Positions 23,225-36,063 are shown, counted from the stretch's first letter. The stretch is DNA of 64,000 nucleotides from Echinometra lucunter (GCA_029962745.1 JAPZVO010000045.1:80017-144016), one strand, 5' to 3'. Made by a program: numbers and translations. The notes: generated by a model from the sequence alone, not told the origin.

Positions 23225-24267
23225 GTCGGCATACAGGATGCCCCGAATTCGTTGAGCTCAACAAACAGGCAGGCACAAAAAATTTGCATCATCCATTGAC
23301 TATAACACAGCTTTTTGAACCCATATCTATAAATAATTTTATTAGTGTCATAATGTGTAATGCATCACCGAGTGATAACTCGTTTGAAGTATTATTTAAC
23401 AGAGAATGTTTACAGAGTTAACAATTCAAGACATTAATATCCCTTCCAAAAAACATGAACTGTAGAATCCATTGGATTTAAAGGGGCAATTAAAGATTTG
23501 TGCTCCAGTCAAATGTTGTAAACAATGGAAAGATGATGATGACAACTACATCTATCACATAAAAAAAAAAAACACTGATTCTAATTTCCAATGTTATTCT
23601 TTCATGGAATTGCATGGAGTATCTTTCATTCGGCTCTACATTAGCATTGTTTTTAGAATTGGTGATTCAGTGGAAATTGTGGGTTTTTTTCCAGAGTATC
23701 ATGGGATACATTGGGGAATATAGTCGTGTACCTCACTCCTCAATACTGAGGCTTAAACTGTTTAGTGTTTTTCTTTATTTTTTAAGTGTGCAAATTTCCT
23801 TCACTTAATGATATTTAATTACGACCATTCTCACAAACTCATGTACCGGTCTGCACTATGCACAAAATAAAACAAATAAATGAGGCAAATAAAATTCATT
23901 TCTCAGAAATATTTTTATGGAGCTTCATAGAAGTTCTTTTGCGTCAACCATTTTTTTTTTTAATTCTTGTTAATTCTTCAAAATGCTTTCAGTACATAAA
24001 TATTTAAAACTATTGCATTCCCACTACTCCTGTACCTCCAGAAATGGGTAGGATATAGACATCTATGAATTACAGCTCTTGTTAAGTATTTAATTGTTCT
24101 TCTTCATGCAGTTCATCTGACTCAGGCCTTAAGTCTGTTGCCTGTTCTTCATCACTTCCAGTCAATGTCGACGACGGGGATATCCGTGGGTCAACATCTC
24201 GCTTGTCCATGAAGTTTCATATACCGCTGCAGCACCAAATTAAAGCGAGCACCAAAGAGGACAAGTG
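23225..24267. other. Anonymous AT-rich region
   Basis: No gene or repeat family recognised; the short open frames show no recognisable motifs. Confidence 0.5.
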
Positions 24268-24396
24268 GACAATCTCTATGAGATTTATCTGGAAAGAAAA
24301 ATTGAACGATCAACATTAAGTGCAAAGAAGCTGCGTGAGGAAATGAGCAAAATCGCCCTTGAGAAAGAGTTAATTGTCTTGGAAATTCAAAATTGA
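24268..24396 (+). pseudogene. Possible coiled-coil C-terminus fragment
   Basis: An open stretch of 42 codons ending in TGA at 24396. It is rich in Glu, Lys and Leu (ERKIERSTLSAKKLREEMSK) with heptad-like spacing, so a helical or coiled-coil tail. Short Glu/Lys-rich helical tails like this end the Myb/SANT-like partner proteins encoded by PIF/Harbinger transposons. A decayed Harbinger transposase lies on the other side of the foldback element (35471-35749). The link is speculative. No start or upstream domain can be joined in frame. Confidence 0.25.
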
Positions 24397-25209
24397 AGAA
24401 AGAAATGGATGTTTTAGTCAAACAAGAAGCTCTGTGGCTATATATTCATATATTGTTCCACCAGTGTAGTCAAATGACGCAAAATCGTCATAACGCAAAA
24501 GCGTGATAAAATGACGTCAGAATAGGGAATCGATGAAAGCGAGAGCACTGCCCGTCCTCCACGGTTCACACAGATTTGCACGCAAAGCCTATGAGAATCA
24601 AGCGAGAGCGAACGATTCCACGAGCTCTTCGCCCCTCTTTTCCTTCCCCGCGATTCGTTGCACAACAATACGATTCTAACAAACACTACGATAGTTTGTT
24701 TTTAAACTTTATTTTCATCCGATCTATCCTTGCCGATTAGATTTTTATCGTGCCGTCTTTTGATAAATTAGTCAAAAGATGTGTACATAAGTTTTGCGAG
24801 GCTGCATGAAAAGACTGGTAGGGGTATATGACAGCCGTCTGTTTGCATATGTTCGTTCAAGTGGGTTTAGTTTTCTGTATCCGATATACCCCCACGTATG
24901 CGTAGATTGGAAAATTGAGAGACGAATTGCGGGAATAGCACGATTGGGGGAGGGTGTACTGTTTGGGATAGAGCAGGGAAGGGTGTCTTTGTGTCTACTA
25001 TGACTTCGAACTTGTTGACGACAAAGGGGTGGTAGTACGAGAGCAACCATTCACATGTATGAACCATGAAAAGACTAGCTCAACACGACTCCTTGATGCG
25101 AGTTCACTGACGCAGTACTGAGGATTTCCTCAATTACAAAATTATATAGAGTTTATGCATGTAATATAACAAAATATCACTTACCTTTCCTCCGTCCTCA
25201 TGCAGAAAA
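24397..25209. other. Anonymous region
   Basis: No gene recognised on either strand. I checked the minus strand for the missing C-terminal half of a Harbinger transposase and did not find its motifs. Confidence 0.5.
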
Positions 25210-25238
25210 GGGGGGGGGGGGGGGGGGGGGGGGGGGGG
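25210..25238. repeat. G29 homopolymer
   Basis: An uninterrupted run of 29 G on the plus strand, a strong candidate for G-quadruplex formation and for assembly error. It lies ~90 bp left of the foldback element. Confidence 0.9.
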
Positions 25239-25436
25239 AAACGGTGACTAATTTGACTAACATACTGCCTGGCCGGTCAGTAAACACCTCAGTCATGCAC
25301 GGCGAAGAATACATGTAAGCCTATTAGGCCATGGGCTAGTGGGGGTCATAGTGCACCACCGGTGTGACTTACGGAAATGGTTATTTTCATGTAGCCCTGG
25401 GTCTAAAAATTCAGAAAATTGATGTTGCCAGCAAAA

Positions 25437-28400
25437 AAACTGGGATGGAAGATACCCCCCATGGATTTTTTTTACCACGCCCACTTTTACAGCTGATTGT
25501 AGAAAATTAGGGGTATTGACAGTTTGTAACTGCTCTAACTTTGCAATTCTTCACATATATATGTTGTATGACCCCTTAAAATGTCGGCCTAATTGAGTTC
25601 TACACGTTTGTGCTGCGTTTTATGCAAAATATTTATGGTGAAAAGGTCACCAGAGGTCAAAAGGTCACAAATTTTGACCTTTATATTTCTAAAATAATGC
25701 AAATGCGGGGATTTTTTTTATCACAAAGACCCTATGACAGATTTTTTCATCGAAATTTGATTAGAATTGAAAGTTACATATGTCCAATCATGTTCTTATT
25801 TAATACCAGAAATTTAATGTCGCCAGTGAAAAAACTGGGATGGAAGATACCCTCATGACCACGCCCACTTTTACAGCTGGTTGTAAAAAATTAGGGGTAT
25901 AGATAGTTTGTAGCTGCTCTAACTTTGCAATTCTTCAGAAATATATAACATATGACCCCTTAGATTGTTGGCATAATTGAGCTCTACAAGTTTGTGCTGC
26001 GTTATGTGCAAATTTTTATGGTGAAAAGGTCACCAGAGGTCAAAAGGTCACAAATTTTTATTTTTACATATAATATATAGCAAATGCATGCATTCTTTTT
26101 ATAATCACAAAGACTCTATAACAGATTTTTTTTCATTTAAATATGATTAAAATTGAAAGTTACATATGTCCAATCATGTTCTTATTTAATACCAGAAATT
26201 TTAGGTTGCCAGTGAAAAAACTGGGATGGAAGATACCCCCATGACCACGCCCACTATTACAGCTGGTTGTAGAAATTTAGGGGTATGGATAGTTTGTAAC
26301 TGCTCTAACTTTGCAATTCTTCAGAAATATATATCATATGACCCCTTAAATTGTTGGCATAATTGAGCTCTACAAGTTTGTGCTGCGTTATATGCAATTT
26401 TTTTTATGGTGAAAAGGTCACCAGAGGTCGAAAGGTCACAAATTTTGATCTCTACATCTAATATAGAGCAAATGCATGGATTCTTTTTATAATCACAAAG
26501 ACTCTATAACAGATTTTTTTTCATTGAAATATGATTAAAATTGAAAGTTACACCTATCCAATCATGTTCTTATTTAATACCAGAAAGTTAATGTTGCCAG
26601 TGAAAATACTGGGATGGAAGATAGCCTCATGACCACGCCCACTTTTACAGCTGGTTGTAGAAAATTAGGGGTATAGATAGTTTGTAACTGCTCTAACTTT
26701 GCAATTATTCAGAAATATATATCATATGACCCCTTAAATTGTTGACATAATTGAGCTCTACAAGTTTGTGCTGTGTTATATGCAAATTTCTATAGTGAAA
26801 AGGTCACCAGAGGTCAAAAGGTCACAAATTTTGACCTTTATATTTCTAAAATAATGCAAATGCGGGGATTTTTTATGACAAAGACCCTATGACAGATTTT
26901 TTTTTCATTGAAATATGATTAAAATTGAAAGTTACACATGTCCAATCATGTTCTTATTCAATACCAGAAAGTTAATGTTGCCAGTGAAAAAACTGGGATG
27001 GAAGATCCCCCCATGACCACGCCCACTATTACAGCTGGTTGTAGAAATTTAGGGGTATCGATAGTTTGTAACTGCTCTAACTTTGCAATTATTCAGAAAT
27101 ATATATCATATGACCCCTTAAATTGTTGGCATAATCGCGCTCAACAAGTTTGTGCTGCGTTTTATGCAAATTTTTATGGTGAAAAGGTCACCAGAGGTCA
27201 AAAGGTCACAAATTTTAATCTTTACATCTAATATAGAGCAAATGCATGTATTTTTTTATAATCCCAAAGACTCTATAACAGATTTTTTTCATTGAAATAT
27301 GATTAAAATTGAAAGTTACACATGTCCAATCATGTTCTTATTCAATACCAGAAAGTTAATGTTGCCAGTGAAAAAACTTGGATGGAAGATCCCCCCATGA
27401 CCACGCCCACTATTACAGCTGGTTGTAGAAATTTAGGGGTATCGATAGTTTGTAACTGCTCTAACTTTGCAATTCTTCAGAAATGTATATCATATCACCC
27501 CTTAAATTGTTGGCATAATTGAGCTCTACAAGTTTGTGCTGCGTTATATGCAAATTTTTATGGTGAAAAGGTCACCAGAGGTCAAAAGGTCAAAAATTTT
27601 GACCTTTATATTTCTAAAATAATGCAAATGCGGGGATTTTTTTATGACAAAGACCCTATGACAGATTTTTTTTTCATTGAAATATGATTAAAATTGAAAG
27701 TTACACATGTCCAATCATGTTCTTATTCAATACCAGAAAGTTAATGTTGCCAGTGAAAAAACTGGGATGGAAGATCCCCCATGACCGCGCCCACTATTAC
27801 AGCTGGTTGTAGAAATTTAGGGGTATCGATAGTTTGTAACTGCTCTAACTTTGCAATTATTCAGAAATATATATCATATGACCCCTTAAATTGTTGGCAT
27901 AATCGCGCTCGACAAGTTTGTGCTGCGTTTTATGCAAATTTTTATGGTGAAAAGGTCACCAGAGGTCAAAAGGTCACAAATTTTAATCTTTACATCTGAT
28001 ATAGAGCAAATGCATGTATTTTTTTATAATCCCAAAGACTCTATAACAGATTTTTTTCATTGAAATATGATTAAAATTGAAAGTTACACATGTCCAATCA
28101 TGTTCTTATTAAATACCAGAAAGTTAATGTTGCCAGTGAAAAAACTTGGATGGAAGATCCCCCCATGACCACGCCCACTATTACAGCTGGTTGTAGAAAT
28201 TTAGTGGTATCGATAGTTTGTAACTGCTCTAACTTTGCAATTCTTCAGAAATGTATATCATATCACCCCTTAAATTGTTGGCATAATTGCGCTCTACAAG
28301 TTTGTGCTGCGTTATATGCAAATTTTTATGGTGAAAAGGTCACCAGAGGTCAAAAGGTCACAAATTTTGACCTTTATATCTCTAAAATAATGCAAATGCG

Positions 28401-31400
28401 GGGATTTTTTTATGACAAAGACCCTATGACAGATTTTTTTTTCATTGAAATATGATTAAAATTGAAAGTTACACATGTCCAATCATGTTCTTATTAAATA
28501 CCAGAAAGTTAATGTTGCCAGTGAAAAAACTGGGATGGAAGATCCCCCCATGACCACGCCCACTATTACAGCTGGTTGTAGAAATTTAGGGGTATCGATA
28601 GTTTGTAACTGCTCTAACTTTGCAATTATTCAGAAATATATATCATATGACCCCTTAAATTGTTGGCATAATCGCGCTCAACAAGTTTGTGCTGCGTTTT
28701 ATGCAAATTTTTATGGTGAAAAGGTCACCAGAGGTCAAAAGGTCACAAATTTTAATCTTTACATCTGATATAGAGCAAATGCATGTATTTTTTTATAATC
28801 CCAAAGACTCTATAACAGATTTTTTTCATTGAAATATGATTAAAATTGAAAGTTACACATGTCCAATCATGTTCTTATTCAATACCAGAAAGTTAATGTT
28901 GCCAGTGAAAAAACTTGGATGGAAGATCCCCCCATGACCACGCCCACTATTACAGCTGGTTGTAGAAATTTAGTGGTATCGATAGTTTGTAACTGCTCTA
29001 ACTTTGCAATTCTTCAGAAATGTATATCATATCACCCCTTAAATTGTTGGCATAATTGCGCTCTACAAGTTTGTGCTGCGTTATATGCAAATTTTTATGG
29101 TGAAAAGGTCACCAGAGGTCAAAAGGTCACAAATTTTGACCTTATATCTCTAAAATAATGCAAATGCGGGATTTTTTTATGACAAAGACCCTATGACAGA
29201 TTTTTTTTCATTGAAATATGATTAAAATTGAAAGTTACACATGTCCAATCATGTTCTTATTAAATACCAGAAAGTTAATGTTGCCAGTGAAAAAACTGGG
29301 ATGGAAGATCCCCCCATGACCACGCCCACTATTACAGCTGGTTGTAGAAATTTAGGGGTATCGATAGTTTGTAACTGCTCTAACTTTGCAATTATTCAGA
29401 AATATATATCATATGACCCCTTAAATTGTTGGCATTATCGCGCTCAACAAGTTTGTGCTGCGTTTTATGCAAATTTTTATGGTGAAAAGGTCACCAGAGG
29501 TCAAAAGGTCACAAATTTTGATCTCTACATCTAATATAGAGCAAATGCATGGATTTTTTTTATAATCCCAAAGACTCTATAACAGATTTTTTTTCATTGA
29601 AATATGATTAAAATTGAAAGTTACACATGTCCAATCATGTTCTTATTTAATACCAGAAAGTTAATGATGCCAGTGAAAAAACTGGGATGGAAGATACCCC
29701 TATGACCACGCCCACTATTACAGCTGGTTGTAGAAATTTAGGGGTATCGATAGTTTGTAACTGCTCTAACTTTGCAATTATTCAGAAATATATATCATAT
29801 GACCCCTTAAATTGTTGGCATAATCGCGCTCAACAAGTTTGTGCTGCGTTTTATGCAATTTTTTATGGTGAAAAGGTCACCAGAGGTCAAAAGGTCACAA
29901 ATTTTGATCTTTACATCCAATATAGAGCAAATGCATGGATTCTTTTTATAATCCCAAAGACTCTATAAAAGATTTTTTTCATTGAAATATGATTAAAATT
30001 GAACGTTACACATGTCCAATCATGTTCTTATTCAATACCAGAAAGTTAATGATGCCAGTGAAAAAACTGGGATGGAAGATCCCCCATGACCACGCCCACT
30101 ATTACAGCTGGTTGTGGAAATTTAGGGGTATCGATAGTTTGTAACTGCTCTAACTTTGCAATTATTCAGAAATATATATCATATGACCCCTTAAATTGTT
30201 GGCATAATCGCGCTCAACAAGTTTGTGCTGCGTTTTATGCAAATTTTTATGGTGAAAAGGTCACCAGAGGTCAAAAGGTCACAAATTTTAATCTTTACAT
30301 CTAATATAGAGCAAATGCATGTATTTTTTTTTTTAATCCCAAAGACTCTATAACAGATTTTTTTCATTGAAATATGATTAAAATTGAAAGTTACACATGT
30401 CCAATCATGTTCTTATTCAATACCAGAAAGTTAATGTTGCCAGTGAAAAAACTTGGATGGAAGATCCCCCCATGACCACGCCCACTATTACAGCTGGTTG
30501 TAGAAATTTAGTGGTATCGATAGTTTGTAACTGCTCTAACTTTGCAATTCTTCAGAAATGTATATCATATCACCCCTTAAATTGTTGGCATAATTGAGCT
30601 CTACAAGTTTGTGCTGCGTTATATGCAAATTTTTATGGTGAAAAGGTCACCAGAGGTCAAAAGGTCACAAATTTTGACCTTTATATCTCTAAAATAATGC
30701 AAATGCGGGGATGTTTTTATGACAAAGACCCTATGACAGATTTTTTTTTCATTGAAATATGATTAAAATTGAAAGTTACACATGTCCAATCATGTTCTTA
30801 TTCAATACCAGAAAGTTAATGTTGCCAGTGAAAAAACTGGGATGGAAGATCCCCCCATGACCACGCCCACTATTACAGCTGGTTGTAGAAATTTAGGGGT
30901 ATCGATAGTTTGTAACTGCTCTAACTTTGCAATTATTCAGAAATATATATCATATGACCCCTTAAATTGTTGGCATAATCGCGCTCAACAAGTTTGTGCT
31001 GCGTTTTATGCAAATTTTTATGGTGAAAAGGTCACCAGAGGTCAAAAGGTCACAAATTTTAATCTCTACATCTAATATAGAGCAAATGCATGGATTTTTT
31101 TTATAATCCCAAAGACTCTATAACAGATTTTTTTTCATTGAAATATGATTAAAATTGAAAGTTACACATGTCCAATCATGTTCTTATTTAATACCAGAAA
31201 GTTAATGATGCCAGTGAAAAAACTGGGATGGAAGATACCCCTATGACCACGCCCACTATTACAGCTGGTTGTAGAATTTAGGGGTATCGATAGTTTGTAA
31301 CTGCTCTAACTTTGCAATTATTCAGAAATATATATCATATGACCCCTTAAATTGTTGGCATAATCGCGCTCAACAAGTTTGTGCTGCGTTTTATGCAATT

Positions 31401-31990
31401 TTTTATGGTGAAAAGGTCACCAGAGGTCAAAAGGTCACAAATTTTGATCTTTACATCAAATATAGAGCAAATGCATGGATTCTTTTTATAATCCCAAAGA
31501 CTCTATAAAAGATTTTTTTTCATTGAAATATGATTAAAATTGAACGTTACACATGTCCAATCATGTTCTTATTTAATACCAGAAAGTTAATGATGCCAGT
31601 GAAAAAACTGGGATGGAAGATACCCCCATGACCACGCCCACTATTACAGCTGGTTGTAGAAATTTAGAGGTATCGAAAGTTTGTAACTGCTCTAACTTTG
31701 CAATTATTCAGAAATATATATCATATGACCCCTTAAAATGTTGGCATAATTGAGCTCAAGAAGTTTGTCCTGCATTTTATGCAGATATCTTTATGGTAAA
31801 AAGGTCAACATAGGTCAAAAGCTCACAAATTTTGACCTCATCCTATCATAAAGAGCAAATGCATTTTTTTTCAATCACCAAAACCCTTAACAGATTTATT
31901 TTTCATTGAAAATTGATTGAAATTAAAAGTTACATACCGCAATCATGCTTTTACTTAAAATCAGCAAACAAAATAATGTATGAAGAAGTA
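25437..31990 (+). repeat. Left arm: ~17 tandem ~385 bp monomers with higher-order structure
   Basis: The anchor GGTGAAAAGGTCACCAGAGG occurs, with small changes, at 25637, 26020, 26408, 26794, 27178, 27562, 27946, 28330, 28715, 29099, 29481, 29867, 30251, 30637, 31022, 31407 and 31795, with steps of 382-389 bp. From about 26.9 kb two monomer types alternate (attattcag/AATCGCGCTC versus cttcagaaatg/AATTGAGCTC), giving ~768 bp dimers. At 28.7-31.6 kb a four-monomer unit of ~1.54 kb is repeated. The outermost monomers are more diverged. Monomer length is close to a multiple of three, which explains the recurrent ~97-codon frames; these have no start or domain logic and are not genes. Confidence 0.9.
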
Positions 31991-33079
31991 GAATCAACAA
32001 TCTGGTACTTATCTTCTACATGTTCTATGGATTATTTGTATGTTTTGACATACATGTGTCAAATCGGAGCGTAACACTTCACAATTCCTTGCTGAAACAC
32101 CCTACAATCAGTCATGAAACAGGCAAAATCAGTCAAAATCACAAAGCTATGAGCAGTACCGAATGAACATGAGAAGAACTAAAAAATATGTATATGATAA
32201 CTAAAATGAAAAATTCAAAATGAAGATATCGACAAGCTGAATTCCATCGGTGCTCTGATTTATTTTCCCGCAATGATACACACCTCACATCACGTTGGTA
32301 TTACAAACAAAAATAACACATTCAAATGCAGAGAAATTAAATCAATTAAGAAACAAATAATGGAAGAAACGAAAAGGAGAACCAAGGTTGGAAAAGGAAT
32401 GTTCTGAATAAAAAGGATATAGTCAGGAAATAAAAGAGTCTTGGGCTAAATAGAAATGATGGAAAAACAAATGAAAAGGAACTGAGGACTTGTGAACCGA
32501 CCCCACTTGTATACATGGTGTAGGAAAATTAGTTTATAACTGCTCTAACTTCGAAATTCTTCAATAATATCTTCTCTGTGACCACTTTAAAAAGTTGATT
32601 TACTAGTCCTACAAATTTGTGATACGTTTTATGCAAACTTATGCAGTGAAAAGGTCACCAGAGGTCAAAAGGTTGCAAACTTTGACCTAAGTTTACCTAT
32701 GATATATAGCAAATACAGTTCTTTTTTTTACCCCCATGATCCTATAACACAATTTTAAAATTGGAAATGAATTGAAATGAACAGTTTCATAGCTGTAATT
32801 ATGTTTTTGTTTAATATCAGCAGGCAAATGCTTGAAAATATGTGGAATTTAGCATTTGGTATGTAGAATGAAGGGATTTCATAAATAAAGGAAAAATAAT
32901 ATACAAGCTGGCATTTGTTTAGACATTGAAATCACGTGGTTCATTTCGTAATGATGATATCTAACAAACACCACTGTCCAAATATCAGTTGCGAACTCAG
33001 GTCATGAAGATTTCAGAGTAACATTTGCTATAAAATATTCCTTGATCTGATGACATTTCTTCAAATTACTTTCCCTTTG
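31991..33079. other. Foldback centre with one degenerate monomer and loop
   Basis: Mostly single-copy AT-rich DNA. A degenerate plus-oriented monomer occupies about 32510-32760 (GTGAAAAGGTCACCAGAGGT at about 32646). Next comes the left half of the inner inverted repeat (32814-32868), then the loop up to 33079. No gene. Confidence 0.7.
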
Positions 33080-33449
33080 TTCTACATACCAAATGCTACC
33101 TATTTTCAAGCATTTGCCTGCTGATATGGTTATGGGGGTATCTTCCATCCAAGTTTTTTTTTTTTTAATTTTTGCTGGCAACATTGAATTTCTGGTATCG
33201 AATAAAACATGAATGGAAAGTTGTAACGTTTAGTTTAATTAATTTTCAATGAAAAAAAATAATCCGTTATAGGGTCTTTGTGATAAAAAAAAAATCCCTG
33301 CATTTGCTCTATATTAAAGGGAAAGGTAAAAATTTGTAACCTTTTGACCTCTGGTGACCTTTTCACCATAAAAAATTGCATAAAATGTAGCACAGACTTG
33401 GAGAGCTCAATAATGCCAACATTTTGATGGGTCATACACACACACACAC

Positions 33450-33485
<36 letters not shown>

Positions 33486-35120
33486 GAAGAATTGCAAAGA
33501 GCAGGAGCAGTTACAAACTATCAATACCCCTAATTTTCTACAACCAGCTGTAGATGGCCTTAATCATGGGGGTATCGTCCATCAAGTTTTTTTTTTCACT
33601 GGCGACATTAACTGTCTGGTATTGAATAAAAACATGATTGGACATATGTAACTTTCAATTTTAATCATATTTCAATGAAAAAAAATCTGTTATAGAGTCT
33701 TTGTGATTATAAAGAAAATCCATGCATTTGCTCTATATTAGAGGTATAGATCCAAATTTGTGACCTTTTGATCTCTGGTGACCTTTTCACCATAAAAATT
33801 TGCATAAAACGCAGCACAAACTTGTAGAGCTCAATTATGCCAACAATTTAAGGGGTCATATGATATATATTTCTGAATAATTGCAAAGTTAGAGCAGTGG
33901 CAAACTATCCATACCCCTAAATTTCTACAACCAGCTGTAATAGTGGGCGTGGTCATGGGGGGATCTTCCATCCCAGTTTTTTCACTGGCAACATTAACTT
34001 TCTGGTATTAAATAAGAACATGATTGGACATGTGCAACTTTCAATTTTAATCATATTTCAATGAAAAAAAAATCTGTTATAGAGTCTTTGTGATTATAAA
34101 GAAAATCCATGCATTTGCTCTAAATTAGATGTAAAGATCCAAATTTGTGACCTTTTGACCTCTGGTGACCTTTTTACCATAAAAATTTTCATAAAACGCA
34201 GCACAAACTTGTAGAGCTCAATTATGCCAACAATTTAAGGGGTCACATGATATATATTTCTGCATAATTGCAAAGTTAGAGCAGTTACAAACTATCGATA
34301 CCCCTAAATTTCTACAACCAGCTGTAATAGTGGGCGTGGTCACGGGGGGATCTTCCATCCCAGTTTTTTCACTGGCAACATTAACTTTCTGGTATTGAAT
34401 AAGAACATGATCGGACATGTGTAACTTTCAATTTTAATCATATTTCAATGAAAAAAAAATATGTTAAAGAGTCTTTGTGATTATAAAAAGAATCCATGCA
34501 TTTGTTCTATATTAGATATAAAGATCAAAATTTGTGACCTTTTGACCTCTGGTGACCTTTTCACCATAAAAGTTTGCATATAACGCAGCACAAACTTGTA
34601 GAGTTCAATTATGCCAACAATTTAAGGGGTCATATGATATATATTTCTGAAGAATTGCAAAGTTAGAGCAGTTACAATCTATCTATACCCCTAATTTTCT
34701 ACAACCAGCTGTAAAAGTGGGCGTGGTCATGAGGCTATCTTCCATCCCAGCTTTTTCACTGGCGACATTAACTTTCTGGTATTAAATAAGAACATGATTG
34801 GACATATGTAACTTTCAATTTTAATCAAATTTCAATGAAAAAATCTGTCATAGGGTCTTTGTGATAAAATAAATCGCCGCATTTGCATTATTTAGAAATA
34901 TAAAGGTCAAAATTTGTGACCTTTTGACCTCTGGTGACCTTTTCACCATAAAAATTCGCATAAAACGCAACACAAACTTGTAGAACTCAGTTAGGTCGAC
35001 AATTTAAGGGGTCATACAACATATATATGTGAAGAATTGCAAAGTTATGGCAGTTACAAACTGTCAATACCCCCAATTTTCTACAATCAGCTGTAAAAGT
35101 GGGCGTGGTCAAAAAGTCCA
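33080..35120 (-). repeat. Right arm: ~5 inverted ~385 bp monomers
   Basis: The complement of the arm anchor (GACCTCTGGTGACCTTTTCA or close variants) recurs five times, at about 33345, 33770, 34157, 34548 and 34927. The sequence matches the left arm in reverse orientation, with the outer diverged monomers matching each other. A (CA)n(TA)n microsatellite (33435-33481) has expanded inside the innermost monomer. The right arm has about a third as many monomers as the left, as expected if one arm grew or shrank by unequal exchange. Confidence 0.88.
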
Positions 35121-35251
35121 TGGGGGGTATCCCAGTTTTTTTTGCTGGCAACATCAATTTTCTGAATTGTTAGACCCAGGGCTACATGAAAATAACCATT
35201 TCCGTAAGTCACACCGGGGGTGCACTATGACCCCCACTAGCCCATGGCCTA

Positions 35252-36063
35252 TATGGTTTGAGAATGACTTCTCGATTCTCTCTTATCATTATACCAGGGA
35301 GATAGGGGATTACTTCCACCCCCCTGATGTTTCAGTGTATGCAGGGAGATGGGATTTGGTGTGTGCATGGAGGTATTATAGCCTAAGTTTATGTATAGAT
35401 TCAGTGAAGAACGTGTATGTTGTGTTTGGTGCATCGTCTAACCAGGGAGATGGGAGTACAAGCGTGTGTGTTATACATGATGCAGGAGAACGACTAATAA
35501 GAGATTGCCAGTGGCATAAAAATGCAGAGCTGTGCATACCTTATCTATGGGCACAATAGTAAAGTTCCGATTTGCTTTAGGAGCATCATAGATGAGATCG
35601 ATGATGTAAATAAGACCTTCCCTGTCGAATCGGTAGCGTTGGATAAGTTCAACATCGGTATATGTATTCCACGGAGGAACTCATCGATTTGCCAAATATT
35701 TTCTGATTTCATGCTGGTTGGGGTGCAAGCGGTGGATGAAAGCTGCCATCTTTCCTGCCTGCAAATGCTATACAGCAACCCAAGTTAAGACAACTCACAG
35801 CTGTCTTAAAGTAGGACAAATTTCTTAGCCATATGTATTTATGGAATACCGACTTCACAATTAAAAAAAAAAGTTACTCAGCCAATCATCCTAAACCCGT
35901 CTTAGATGCGCAAAAATTCTTAGCCAAATTCTAAGACAAATCCTTAGCCGAATCTAATGGAATACGCCCTTTGGCTAAGAATTTTGTCAAAGACAGGAAA
36001 TAAGACAAAGTGCTTAGATTTTATGACTTAAGCATGCTTATCTAGTTTATGGAATACCGGCCC
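35252..36063 (-). mobile_element. 5' part of a decayed PIF/Harbinger transposon
   Basis: The right border at 36045-36063 reads TTATGGAATACCGGCCC; its complement GGGCCGGTATTCCATAA is a typical Harbinger-type terminus. Inside, subterminal words recur (TTATGGAATACCG at 35839, TCTTAGCC and TCTAAGAC variants at 35815-36000). The N-terminal part of the transposase follows on the minus strand. The element breaks off where the foldback begins, so its other half is missing or displaced. Confidence 0.6.
35471..35749 (-). pseudogene. PIF/Harbinger transposase, N-terminal fragment (broken)
   Basis: Read from ATG at 35749: about 22 codons, an in-frame TGA at 35681-35683, then a frame with VELIQRYRFDREGLIYIIDL and further on TALHFYATGN, ending at TAA 35471-35473. 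RYRFDRE and the ALxFYATG box are the conserved start of HARBI1-like nucleases. The catalytic D-D-E region would lie further on and is not present; downstream the sequence decays and then meets the foldback border. Harbinger transposases cut and move DNA with a Myb/SANT partner. As it stands this cannot encode an active enzyme. Confidence 0.65.

Larger units (their letters stand above)
25325..35251. mobile_element. ~9.9 kb foldback element with satellite-like arms
   Basis: The outer ~200 bp at 25325-25540 is repeated almost perfectly, inverted, at 35046-35251 (outermost TAGGCCATGGGCTAGTGG). Inside, a long plus-oriented array of ~385 bp monomers (left arm) faces a shorter inverted array of the same monomer (right arm). 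An inner inverted repeat (ATATCAGCAGGCAAATGC at 32814 onward, complement ending 33126) surrounds a ~210 bp loop near 32974. Long inverted repeats built from tandem repeats define foldback elements (FB in Drosophila, TU in sea urchins). No transposase is visible, so it would be non-autonomous. If the border is set at TAGGCC, the base triplet TAT flanks both ends; that is too short to prove a target duplication. Confidence 0.75.

Noticed and set aside
24430..25320. Missing C-terminal half of the Harbinger transposase
   Set aside because: No D-D-E region motifs found on the minus strand there.
26938..31075. Many near-identical ~97-codon plus-strand frames
   Set aside because: They recur because the ~384 bp monomer preserves frame. 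The stop ends each one at the same place, there is no domain, and some copies are broken. Satellite artefacts.
35029..35559. 176-codon plus-strand frame
   Set aside because: It spans the foldback border and runs antisense over the Harbinger transposase fragment. The minus strand explains it better.
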